From: Incurvaria masculella
Lineage: Eukaryota; Arthropoda; Insecta; Lepidoptera; Incurvariidae
Assembly: GCA_946894095.1 (NCBI GenBank)
Contig: OX335652.1
Span: 1,139,001 to 1,203,000, forward strand
Length of the DNA: 64,000 nucleotides
Direction: 5' to 3'
Shown here: positions 37,106 to 48,100 of the stretch, piece by piece
Position numbering within the stretch: position 1 is the first letter of the stretch
How the letters are laid out: the number at the start of each line of letters is the position of its first letter
Program-made: the position numbers and the translations under genes
The notes under the pieces: model-generated
Told to the model about the DNA's origin: nothing
What the model saw: the letters and a program-made list of their open reading frames with translations, nothing else
Database searches by the model: none

Positions 37106-40079
37106 TCATAAACTGTCAATTAAAAATTCTTTAACATTTTTTTTTATTTGTGAAACTGGTAAGTTAGTTCTTAATTTACGTGGAAGTGTGTTAAACGCTT
37201 TTGGTATAATATGGTCTAAGGTTCTTCGGCCGTAGTAGTTTTGCATCTTAGGCACCAAGAACTGTCCGTCCTCTTTGAGCCGTGTGTTGTAAGTGTGACT
37301 TATGGGCTGTTTTCGCGAGTTGTCGTAGTAATGGTCAACTATTATCTTCCAGAGGCACATCTCCTTTGCAGGCAGTACTTTAAAATATTTAAAAAGATGA
37401 TTGTGATTATTTATTGAAATATTTTTTTCCGCGCGTGGAGCGATTAATTTCAAGATCCTATACTGCAGGCTTTGCACCCTATCAATGTATGTATCAAATG
37501 TAAGACCCCATACTCTTATTCCATACATTATTATTGGCTCAGCAAGAGAAGTGTAAATAAGGCGAAGTGTATCTTGCGGGAGTTTGTGCCTAAGGTAGTA
37601 AAAGTTTTTTAGACATAGCCTCAACCTGCTGCAGATGTGGTCAGCTTGATAACTCCACGAGAAGCTGGAATCGATTATCAGCCCCACATATTTACACTGG
37701 CTAACAACTTCTAGTACAGTACAGCCAGGATGCGAGCAGGCCGGCAATGGGGGCACCATGGGCGATGTGACATGTATGCACTCGTAGGAATGGCTCTGTA
37801 TTGCACTATGGCACTATATTGATCGGGTCTCCAGTCGATGGCAAGAAAGGTGACCTGATGTGCATTACTTTAGTCTTACTACTATTGAGGCTCAGACCGT
37901 TGTCATGGGACCATCGTACCGTGCGATCGAAATCCTCTGCGACCATATGTACAGCTGATTGGAGGTCCTCGTCTGCAGCCATGAGCAAGGTATCGTCGGC
38001 AAATTGAAAGATAAAACATTTTTTTATTACTTTCACCATGTCATTGCAGTAGACGAGGTACTCGATTGGCCCTACGCAGCTACCCTGTGCCACCCCGGAA
38101 GCAAAACGAATATCGTCACTGAATTGGTTTTTTATTTTGACGCTTGAAGGTCGGTCCTGCAGGTATGACGTAAGCAGCGCGAGTGCCTGGCCGCGCACGC
38201 CACAACGCTGAAGCGCGGATACGAGCTTATCGTGGCGCAGAGTGTCAAACGCGCGGCTATAGTCTATTAATACAACCACGACGTGCTTTCGATCATTCAA
38301 TGATTTATTTACTAAATCTGAGAACACCGTAAGTAAATTCGTAGTGCTCTTTTTTGCCTGAAAGCCAAATTGCAATGGTGAGATAATTTTGTGGTAATTT
38401 AGAAATGTCACTAGATTTTTAACAATGAATTTTTCAAACACTTTGTTTAATGTGGATAAAATGGATACAGGCCTGTAGTTAACACATTCTGAGTGATTGC
38501 CTTTTTTATAGATGGGCCTTACTACAGCTCTTTTTAGAACATCGGGGTACTTACCGTTTTGAATACATAGGTTGATAATTTTACAAATGACTGGGCTAAT
38601 TTCGTTTACTATTTCTTTTAGGTGCTCTGCCTTAATTTGATCTTGACTGGCTGATTTATTATTTGGTAGGGACGTTATAATTTTTGTAACCTCCGCTGTC
38701 GTGCAAGTCGGAAAAGAAAAAGTTGGACTCACTTCTGTGTGATGCACTGTTATTGTCTGAATGTTACAAACATGCATAATCTTATCAACTTCTGATTTAA
38801 AAGATTTGGCAAAGTTATTGGCAATTTTTTGCGGATCCTCTTTCATATACCTTAGTATAGATTCATCTAGTGATTTCTTTTTGTTTCCTAGAATCTCATT
38901 TATCAATTGCCATGTTCGCTTTATATCTCCGCTCACCTGAATGATTTTATCCTTTATAAAACAATTTTTAGCTGCATACGTTTTTTTATAAAGTTTGTTT
39001 TTAACGGATGTATACGCTTTTTTATGGCGGTCGCAGCGCGGGCAACTCTGCCATTTCCTATACAGCCGGTCCTTCTCCTCCATCAGTCTCAAGAGCTCTG
39101 GGGTTACCCATTCTTTCCGGCCCCTTCCCATTGGAGGCGTGGCCTCCTTCAAACATGACATAAATATGTCTTGGAATGTGCTTACTAGTTCAATACACAT
39201 ACTGTTTGCATCACTATGCTGTTTAGTTATCGAGGCCCAATCAAAATTAGAAATACAAGACAACACTTTTTTTCGGTTTTGTACTAAAGGATAGGTAATT
39301 TTATCCACAGGCTGACAGACACTGTTGTCTTCAATACAAGCACATACCATGTGGTGATCTGAAATTCTTAATTTAACTATTGCCGAAGACAGGTTTCTTT
39401 CGACATATCTAATAAAAATATGATCCAGACACGACTTTGTTACAGTTCCATCTACGATCTCTTCACGAGTGTAGTCCTGTATGCAGCATTCAAATCCATG
39501 CAAAGACATCATGTTTGCATAGTCTGACCCGAATTTTGATACCTGCTTTATATTTATATTAGTATCACCTGCAACAATAAATTGCAGATTGCGGTCGGTA
39601 TGATCAAGGTACGCACCGAGTTGATCTAGGAAGGCGGAGCGAGAGGTGTCCGGTGGCCGGTACAACGCCAGCAGGGCCACTGCGCGCGCGCGGCTGCCGC
39701 TCCCCACAGAGAAGCGCAGCTCGAGAGCCTCGCAAGTCGTGAGTCCGCTCGGCGCGCACTCCACGCACGAGATGTTGTTTCGTGAAAATATAATGATACC
39801 TCCACCCGATCGTGATTCTCGAAGTTGATAGTGTTTATTAAAGTTATTCATGTTATACAAGTGGACGCTATCTTCTTTGATGTTTACTTCGGATAATATG
39901 ATGAATGAAAATGCTGGGATTGAATCTTTCATGTGCGCTAGGAATAAATTAAAATTTCGTTTTACGGATCTAATATTCAGATGAGCAATGGTGATTGTGC
40001 CATTCTTTGGTAAAGTCTCTGTCCATATGCTGACATTATCCAATATGGAATTTGGACAATCAACTTCTATGTCCTGCAT
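37106..40079 (-). pseudogene. LINE ORF2: endonuclease and reverse transcriptase, frameshifted
   Basis: The first frame (40079-37806, 757 residues) starts with an apurinic-type endonuclease (IAHLNIRSVKRNFN, then GGGIIIFSRNN; catalytic SDHH-type region as ISDHHMVCACIE). It continues into the reverse transcriptase: NYRPVSILSTLNKVFEK, QFGFQAKKST, LIDYSRAFDTLRHDKL, SGVAQGSCVGP and the catalytic FADD in FQFADDTLLMA. It stops at 37806. The remaining 217 residues (thumb and C-terminal part, beginning around YEC and reading CKYVGLIIDSSFSW) continue in another frame from about 37800 to the stop at 37106. One small indel near 37800 explains the break. The reading is otherwise clean, so the copy is recent. 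Conserved blocks fit the CR1, L2 and Jockey groups; ORF1 favours CR1. Confidence 0.88.
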
Positions 40080-40363
40080 TGCGAGTTGGTTAAATAACTT
40101 TTTTTTTTATTAACATTGTGTTTTTCGTTAAAAAAGCCAGCTTACTATTTTTAATTTTCTTTGCAAACTCTACGGCAATCATTTCTACCAGTTTACAAAA
40201 AAATCTTTTTTCTAAACCTAAACATATATCACGGAATCCAAATTTAAAAATTAAAATACGAACATTGATACAGTTACTTCCTCCCCTATTACACAACTTG
40301 GCAACAAACAGCAATATTTCTCTTTCAGGATATGACACAAGAACAATAAACAATAAATAAATT

Positions 40364-41470
40364 TCATTTTTCCGCACCGGACTGAGAGGCCAGCTTGCCA
40401 AAAACACGTTCCAAGTCACCAGGCGAGCGTATGCGCAGCGCCGCATTCCCCTCGGCCCTTCGCACCAGTACCTGGCCTTCCCGGGTCCACACGTACTTGT
40501 ACCCGTGCTGACGAGCCCGAGTGCGCGTCTCGTAGTGCAGCTCACGGTTCGCCTTGGTGAGGCGTTCGTTGAGATATACAGTGTGTGGGGCTCCGGTTAA
40601 TCCGAGGTCCTGGCTGGAGAGGCCTCGGCGTGTTCGCGCCGCTTCCAGCAGCTCACGCTTAACCTTTCGACGCGTCACACGTAGCACCACGACTCGGGGC
40701 CGTTCGCCGCCAGCAGCAGTCGGTCGACGCTTGCCCGCACGCATCACAAAATCCACATCGCGTTCATCCAACTTTAGTCCGAGCTTTTGGGCTATCACTG
40801 TAATTACCTGCTCCAGGTTCTCCCCGCTCTCCTCGGTTACTCCCGATATCTCAATATCGTTGGACAGCACATCTTGATTCCGCTCACTGATCTCCGCACG
40901 TAGCTCATCGATCGTGCTTTGCATTTTCGTGATCTTGGGTTGAAGTTGCTCTAGCTGAGCGAGACGCTGGTTCATGTTGTCAACCTTAGCTGCAAAGTCG
41001 TCCACGCGCCCATGACACATCTCAAGCGAAGGTGTAAACTGCTTAATCTCCAGACGCATTCCATTAAACTCTTCACGGAAGAGGGCGATGGTGGCGAAGA
41101 AATCATCTATTTCTCTCCGCGTGAGAGGGATTTCTTGTGGTTGTTCGGAGAGTTCGTCGGTTGAGAAGTCGCCGGCGGTTGTACCACCGTGACTCGCAGC
41201 AGCCAGGGTGGCGAGAGCAGAGGGTGCAGTCTGCTTCACGGGTGTGTTTGTGTTGTCGGTGCGAGGCACGCTGAGCCGGCAGGTCGGACAGGTCCATATC
41301 TCGATGTAGGAACGAGTGAACCGCGGTTCTTTTCCTTCGAGGTTCACACATCCTTTGTGGTACAAGCCCTTGCATTTGGTGCAGGCCACAAACTCTGCAT
41401 CCTTTATTTTCCTGTCGCTTCTGTTATTGCAGGCACCACAAACCATAGTTGTTGACATGTTTACTAACAA
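40364..41470 (-). CDS. LINE ORF1: PHD finger, coiled coil and FP-like domain
   Basis: An intact frame of 368 residues. Residues about 12-65 form a PHD-type zinc finger (CGAC, CTKC, HKGC and CPTC pairs). A coiled coil follows at about 150-195 (VDNMNQRLAQLEQLQPKI). The C-terminal half (EISGVTEESGENLEQVI onward, with VYLNERLTKANRELHYETR) matches the domain shared by ORF1 proteins of CR1-type LINEs and the baculovirus FP protein family. ORF1 proteins bind element RNA and carry it to the target. It precedes ORF2 by about 285 bases. Coding sequence is GC-rich compared with the surroundings. Its intact state next to a once-broken ORF2 suggests recent activity. Confidence 0.85.
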   Translation of the reverse strand: MLVNMSTTMVCGACNNRSDRKIKDAEFVACTKCKGLYHKGCVNLEGKEPRFTRSYIEIWTCPTCRLSVPRTDNTNTPVKQTAPSALATLAAASHGGTTAGDFSTDELSEQPQEIPLTRREIDDFFATIALFREEFNGMRLEIKQFTPSLEMCHGRVDDFAAKVDNMNQRLAQLEQLQPKITKMQSTIDELRAEISERNQDVLSNDIEISGVTEESGENLEQVITVIAQKLGLKLDERDVDFVMRAGKRRPTAAGGERPRVVVLRVTRRKVKRELLEAARTRRGLSSQDLGLTGAPHTVYLNERLTKANRELHYETRTRARQHGYKYVWTREGQVLVRRAEGNAALRIRSPGDLERVFGKLASQSGAEK

Positions 41471-41802
41471 TCGGCTGTCACTTTCAAATAAAGAACTATG
41501 TGGGTAGTTTCAGCGAGGAGAAACTTCTACCAATTACGGCACTCGTTTCACTTGAAATACACTTAGGTTTGTGAAGATAACACAATCACTTACGTAGAAT
41601 GAGTGCTGGTTTATGTTGATGTTATTATTTCTTTACTACACGATACATAGAAATATTGGAAGGTGTTTTATGTGGACATACGTTTTTGCACAACTGCTCG
41701 TTTGACAGCTGTCATATTTTTTTGTTTAATCGTCGTTTTGGTTTGGTTTAATCGAAATTGAATACTTACCTAAGTAACGAGGTCGTCAAATTTAGCTCAT
41801 TT

Positions 41803-41849
41803 TTAGGGTTCCGTACTCAAAGGTTGCAAACGGAACCCTATTACTAAGC
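41803..41849 (-). repeat. GGCCAAGTGCGAG repeat, right-end stem only
   Basis: TAGGGTTCCGTACTCAAAGG and GGAACCCTATTACTAAG remain of the element. Confidence 0.7.
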
Positions 41850-42000
41850 TCTGACTTAAAAAACTGTAATTCGGTTGTTTTTCCTAAAGCAATTTTATTA
41901 TGTACTTTCGCATGACGTAATCAGTTCTTGTAAGTGTCTAGTGAGCCTATAGGCATCGGAATTTTCTAGCCATGGACCCCCAAATCTCGATTACTGTTTT

Positions 42001-42264
42001 TTAGGGTTCCGTACCGAAAGGAGGCCACTGGAACCCTATTACCAAGCCTCCGCTGTCCGTTTGTCCGTCCGTCACAGGGCTGTATCTCATGAACCTTAAT
42101 AGGTATGCAGCTGAAATGTTCACAGGTTGTGTATTTAATTTGCCGCTATAACAACAAATAGGTAACATAAAAAAAATAAAAAAAATAAAAGGGGGACCCA
42201 TACTAAAATCGGGTTTTTTGTGTTAAATCGTGTACGATGGTACGGAACCCTTCGTGTGCGAGTC
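42001..42264 (-). repeat. GGCCAAGTGCGAG repeat, nearly full copy
   Basis: It begins TTAGGGTTCCGTACCGAAAG and ends inside the left palindrome (CCCTTCGTGTGCGAGTC). Confidence 0.83.
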
Positions 42265-42698
42265 AAATTTACGCGGTCCGTGAGTTTCAGTATCTTACGT
42301 CATCACTCAAGTATCGCGCGGCGCGTAACGTGCCTGGACCGATGGATCGGAAAAAACTGGACGGACGGAATTCATTTTATGAATAGCTTATTAAAGTGTA
42401 TGGGTCTGGCCACATGCAATCAATGATTTCGGAGTTCTCAACATAGGCAGAAAATCCGCCAGTCCTGTTTAAAGCGCGCGCCACACAGCCGGGACGAGAG
42501 CGGTCCGGGGCGGTACCGGGCCGGGATTTTTCGAATAGTATGAATTTGTATGAATCGTGTCACACAGAAGCTGGGGCCGTATGCGAGCATGCTTTTTCAG
42601 ACGGACGAATTTTTTCAATTCATTTTCCGGGGTTGTCTATCAGACGATTGTTCGGATCACCTAGTCCGACTTGTCACCTAAATATTAAACTAGCAGTG

Positions 42699-42785
42699 GT
42701 GTTCAGAGAGAACCTGTCAAAACTTAGTACGAGATTAACTAATTATACAGAAACTGATTTAGACCGGCGTATTAAAGTTAGAAAC
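42699..42785. repeat. Partial copy of the ATTCAGAG MITE
   Basis: GTTCAGAGAGAACCTGTCAA, TAGTACGAGATTA and GGCGTATTAAAGTTAG match the element at 35884-36001; the right terminus is missing. Confidence 0.6.
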
Positions 42786-43789
42786 GTTAAACATTGTACA
42801 ATTTCTAAAAATCTAAAAAATTTATGCAAGGCAGCTTCTAGAATATGGCCATTAAATTTAGAATCCCTACTTCGCGAAAGATATCAACCTTCGGGAGAAT
42901 GTTCAAAGGAAAACAACAAAAAATCCCAGGGAGCTTCGACGAAAAACCTATGAAGAAAGGCTGGAAGCACTCGATTAAACTATCCTTGAAAGACGTTGAG
43001 AACGGAGCGATCTTATCACAACCTTTAAGATTATGACTGCTCTCAATTCGCCCCCGTTTCTACCACCTCCAGCTATAAACATCCCAAAGTTACTTTTCGG
43101 TTACACCATACAAATATGCTATGTAATCGAAAGTTACTTATGGGATTTCAATTATTTACAAGAAACAGCAAAACTCTGAAGAATGAAGATTAAAAAACCC
43201 AAACAACTACAAACCCCAGGGGACCTACTCATGAGATTCTCACTGAGTCACAGGTAACTCACCGGTGACTCACAACGCTTTCGTACTCATGAAATGACAG
43301 CCACAAGTCACCCTAGTGTTGTTCCAATAAACAATAAAACAATAAAAAAAACAGGGTGGTGAACCCTTGGAACAAACTGCCAGAAAATGTTGTACAATCC
43401 CCATCAATAAACTCATTTAAAAACAACCTGGATAGATATTAAAAAAAAAGAGTGGAAAATTTATCAATTAAACAAAACTGGAGAATATTGAAGCTTATCA
43501 ACTAGTTAAAAAAAACACCATTTGTTAAAATGTAAACTAACATAACCAAGATATGGACATACCAGCTTCGGCTGCTCGTTCATAAACATATAATAATACT
43601 AGTTTTTGCATGTATTTAACAAATTATAATGCAATTAAGTTTTAAATTGGCGCCTCCGCCAAACCGATCGAATTTTCAAATGTACGGAGAAATTGAAGAG
43701 CGCGCACTGTGGGCGTTGAGCGAACTAACATTTGCGAATCCATGTTTGATGTGACAGTTCACTCATCATCTCCGCGCTTTTATATATAT

Positions 43790-44697
43790 ACTAGCTGAGG
43801 TACCCGGCTCCACTCGGGTCAATGTCGTTTTGGATTGATGTCGGGCTGTAACCAAAGGGCTGGCCCAAAGGGCTAGTCGAACTACTTTACTAACAGAAGA
43901 TTAAACAATGTATCTACCAAAAAAACTGGATCGAAATCCGTTGAGCCGATGTGGCATGATTGAATGAGAAAACATCCAAATACGGCCATTTATAAATTCA
44001 GTGGAAGGAATGTACTTGAATATATTTATTGCAAAACATTGGGGCCAATTAATTAATTGTTTTTTAAAAGCATTTGTCGACGCGCTGGGACGATCCTGCA
44101 CTGGCACTACTACACATTGCCATGGACGGAAAATACGGACATTTTTTACTGCCGCTTCGACCATCTATCATTCAGTGCGATAGTACAGAACAACTCGGGT
44201 GGGATTAACCTTACAAGCTAGTTAGTAAGAAAGGGGAGCAAATTTTTTACGTGGAATCCGTACCACAACCAGCCTTAACATCGAAAACGGCCACCGATCC
44301 AAACCCCGACCGCGCCCATTCCGGGAATCCTAAGAGAAAGTTTTTGGGGAATTGGAGGAGTGGTTATCGGCAACGGTGGTCGCCGTTTCGCGCGCTTGCG
44401 CTTCGGTTCGATTCGGCAATACTCGGTCCTCGTCGGGTGGCCACCGCGCCGTCACGGCCCTCGCCGCGCTATTATTTCGTTTTCGCTCCGCGCCCTCACT
44501 ATTTTTTTTTTTGTTCGGCTCCTAAGGGTCATTACGTGATGTTCAATAGCTTAAAGCCTTCCTTAAGAATTAGGCTATCGAATGTAACAGTATTTTTTCA
44601 AACCTGACGGTTAGTTCCAGAGATTAGGGCGTTCAAACAAACAAAAAAACAAAAAAACAAAGAAACAAACTCTTCAGCTTTATTATATTAGTATAGA
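43790..44697. repeat. ACTAGCTG...TTAGTATAGAT repeat, with nested SINE
   Basis: The left end TATACTAGCTGAGGTACCCG and right end TTATATTAGTATAGATA are of a type I associate with a very common lepidopteran repeat. The segment before the right end (CAAACAAACAAAAAAAC, CTCTTCAGCTTTATTATAT) fits as well. A SINE piece lies inside. Confidence 0.5.
44090..44275 (-). repeat. SINE body fragment
   Basis: CCGCTTCGACCATCTATCAT, GATAGTACAGAACAACTCGG and GAATCCGTACCACAACC follow the SINE body order in reverse orientation. Confidence 0.65.
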
Positions 44698-45109
44698 TAG
44701 GAGCACAGCGACTTCTCCGGACTCTTTATATAAATCAGTAGTTCGAGTTAGAATTTGAAAGTATGAAGAAGTAAAACACAGAATAAGGAGTAATCGTTTA
44801 TTTGACGTTTTTACATAACTTCGAAGTTTCGTTATTATACACTACATAGTATCAACGCCAATTTAGATGAGAACTCGGACTGACTCCGAGCGGCATCCGA
44901 ACGGCATACTTTTTTGGTCGCGCAAATCGGAAATTTCTGTCTTTACTTTCGGGTAATGTCATCCTTCGGATTTGGCAACACTTAAAAACGATGACAATGA
45001 CAGTGACAGTACCAGTCAAAAACTCATCGCATCGCACGTGGAGTTGGTAAATTTTGTTAATTCTCTTGAACACTCCTAAAGTCTCTCAAAGAAAGTAAAA
45101 AAGGATAAG

Positions 45110-48100
45110 ATGAAGGAACATGATAAGCAGAAGCCTAGAAGACGTACGAAAGTTAAACTTTTCAAGCCACGCAAGAAGAAAAGTGTAGAAGAGGACGCTG
45201 CCATCAAGTTCTTGCAGGGCCAGTATGACAAGGTAAAAGTCTTACATTTAGAACGCGTTCGTTTCGATTATTACTGCGACGCGTTAGAAATTGACTGAGG
45301 GCCTAGCCCTAGCCACTCCTCCAGCTTTTAGGCCAAATCGTAGAGGAAGGGTTAGGGTTATTTTAACCCCCTGGTCCACACAATTCCGGAACCGCGACCA
45401 CCCCTGGTTAATAAATAGATAATTTTTTTGAAATATTTACACCATAGGTATGCTAAACTATATATTTTCGGAAATGCGAATGAATGCTGCTTCTAATTAT
45501 ACTAGTTTCAGATTTTTTTGTGCAGCAAAAACATTTTAAAAATGTTTGAAACTGAAAAACCTATGTTGGGTAAGGAAAAAAGTAATAACTCCGAAAGTAA
45601 ATCGATGACAATTATTTATTTATTTATTTATTTATATTATTAATATATTATATTTACATATACATTTTATTTCTTTTCCTGAATCTAGACACATATGCAG
45701 ACAAAACTGTATCAAAAACTTAACCATACTTCATATAAAAAAAATATAATAATAAGGGTACAACCTGCGCAAGTTAGACTGAAATCTGATTGTAAAATGG
45801 CGTTGTCAATTTCAAAAAATGGCACAGACTACTCATCACTGCGTGTTGCCAGATTGAGTATTGGAAAATAGCCTCCATGTATCTAATTTTTAGGGTTCCG
45901 TACCCAAAGGGTAAAAAAGGAACCCTATTACTCCTATACCTCCGCTGTCCATCCGTCCGTCTGTCCGTCTGTCACAGGGCTGTATCTCATGAACTGTAAT
46001 AGGTAGGCAGCTGAAATTTTCACAGATTGTGTCTTTATTTTGCCGCTATAACAACAAATAGGTAAAATAAAATAATAATAATAATTAAAGGGGGGTCCCA
46101 TTTAAAGGGGGGACAACATAACCCATAGTTGTCACACTAGGTACGCCCAGACATCCACCATTAATAGATGTATGGAAACTTACAACAAAAAATTCTGTGA
46201 AATCGATATTTTCAACTTAACCAAAACTAAATTTGCAAAAAAAATCAAAGATCACTTCTCCAAGATCACTATCTGTCTTAAAGATAAAAAATGTCAAAAA
46301 AAAAACATAACTTAACCCTATCACAACCTTCAAGCACTCCTCACACATACATACACACCCTCCCTGTCACACAAACTTAACTCACACCCACACACCCTAC
46401 TCACGCTTCTTACAAAGATTCCAGCATCCCCTGCCCCCCCCCCCCACATATGTCCGATTAACCTTTAGAATATTTTTGAATTTGTATTCTCACATCATAG
46501 GTACCTATAACGTCAACAAAATTTTCTAATTGTGAAACTTTATAATTGGCTTAACAATTTGATAAATACCTGTACTATTTGTAACCATAAATAGCTGTTA
46601 AGTTTCTATAATAAATAAATAAATAAATAAATACAAAAAACTTGATTATTTTTGTGTTAAATCTTGTACGATGGCACGGAACCCTTTGTGTGCGAGTCTG
46701 ACTCGTACTTGTTCTATGAAACAATATGAATACGGCTCCGAATATTCCTCGAGACCTGGCGAAACTTATATTTAGTGGCAGTCGTAGTGTCACTGGGGGG
46801 ACGATACTGACTTGCGCCAATTTGGACAGTGTCCCGCTCCGGGACGCTACGGATTTAAGGTTTAAGTGCTTGCCAATACTTCAACCTACATGGGAAAATG
46901 TATTTAATTACTGTGACTTTTCTAGCATCTAGCTGAGTAGGGTTGGTAGTGTTTGAGTAACATTTTGGTGAAAAAATAGGGTTTTTATATCTGCCACAGC
47001 GGTTTCACGGTAGATTATGTATACGTAATAAAATACAGCCCCGGGGCGAGCCAAGTCTTTCCCATTCCAAGCGGCAGCAGCTGCTCAGAAAAAAAAACGA
47101 TCGACCTCGGACACTGGCATTGCTAGTGCTTGGAAGGGGAAGGACTCGGCTCACCCCGTAAGCTGTAGTGGCCTGATTTTTTTATTATTTAATTTAAAAA
47201 ATACTTAAAAATAGTGAAATGATTATATTGATATCTTGAAAGATGGAAAAGTGGATAGGTTTTAATACGCCTTTTCTGAAAACACTGCAAATGGGGCCCT
47301 GGGAAGACTGGAGTTCTAAAGCCGGCTTAGTGAACTTACAACTTGGCCATAGCCTATGAATTCTTGTTATTATTTGGAAAATATTTATTTCAAATTTCTT
47401 TTCAAAAACGTGAATTAACCGGTATGTTGATAAAGTGTAACTTTAAATTAGTAACATAATTTTTTTTACGTTCCAGATAACTCCAGAATCCATCAAAACA
47501 TTCAAAGATTTACCACTGTCTCAAAAAACCTTAAAAGGCTTAAAGGAGAACAACTTTGCAATGCCAACCGAGATCCAACGTCAAGCCATTGGATATGCCC
47601 TTCAAGGCAAAGACATCCTTGGAGCAGCCAAAACGGGTTCCGGAAAAACATTGGCATTTCTCATACCAATTCTCGAAAATCTATTCTGCAAAAAGTGGAC
47701 ACGTCTGGATGGCCTTGGAGCGCTTGTAATTTCCCCAACTAGGGAGTTGGCGTACCAGATCTATGAGACATTACGGAAAATCGGTATTCATCATGACTTC
47801 TCGGCAGGCCTTATCATCGGAGGACAAAACTTGAAGTTTGAGCGAAAGCGAATGGACCAGATCAACATCCTCATTTGCACTCCTGGTCGACTTCTGCAGC
47901 ATATGGACGAAAACCCACATTTTAACTGTGGAAACTTGCAGATTCTCGTGTTGGATGAAGCTGACCGGTGCCTCGATTTAGGATTTGATACCACTATGAA
48001 TGCTATCATTGAAAACTTGCCACCCGAGAGGCAAACTCTTCTATTTTCTGCCACACAGACCAAGTCTGTTAAGGATCTTGCGAGGCTAAGTCTGTCGTTT

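Larger units (their letters stand above)
36810..41520 (-). mobile_element. CR1-like LINE, both ORFs, one frameshift
   Basis: A 4.7-kb element on the minus strand carries ORF1 (PHD finger and FP-like domain) and ORF2 (endonuclease and reverse transcriptase). The outer limits are estimates, because neither target duplication nor tail was resolved. It has the same orientation as ZC4H2 and sits just upstream of that gene's first coding exon. Confidence 0.8.
41521..44856. other. Intergenic repeat-rich DNA
   Basis: Contains fragments of the GACG repeat (41803-41849, 42001-42264), the ATTCAGAG MITE, a SINE and an ACTAGCTG-type repeat. The frame at 42540-42953 (137 codons) spans a MITE remnant and has no recognisable motif. 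TGAGTCAC-like words cluster at 43233-43275. Confidence 0.45.

Noticed and set aside
40090..40545. 151-codon minus-strand frame between the LINE ORFs
   Set aside because: Its first part overlaps ORF1 in another frame and the rest is AT-rich linker, so it is a shadow.
42540..42953. 137-codon plus-strand frame
   Set aside because: It runs across a MITE remnant (42699-42785) and has no recognisable motif.
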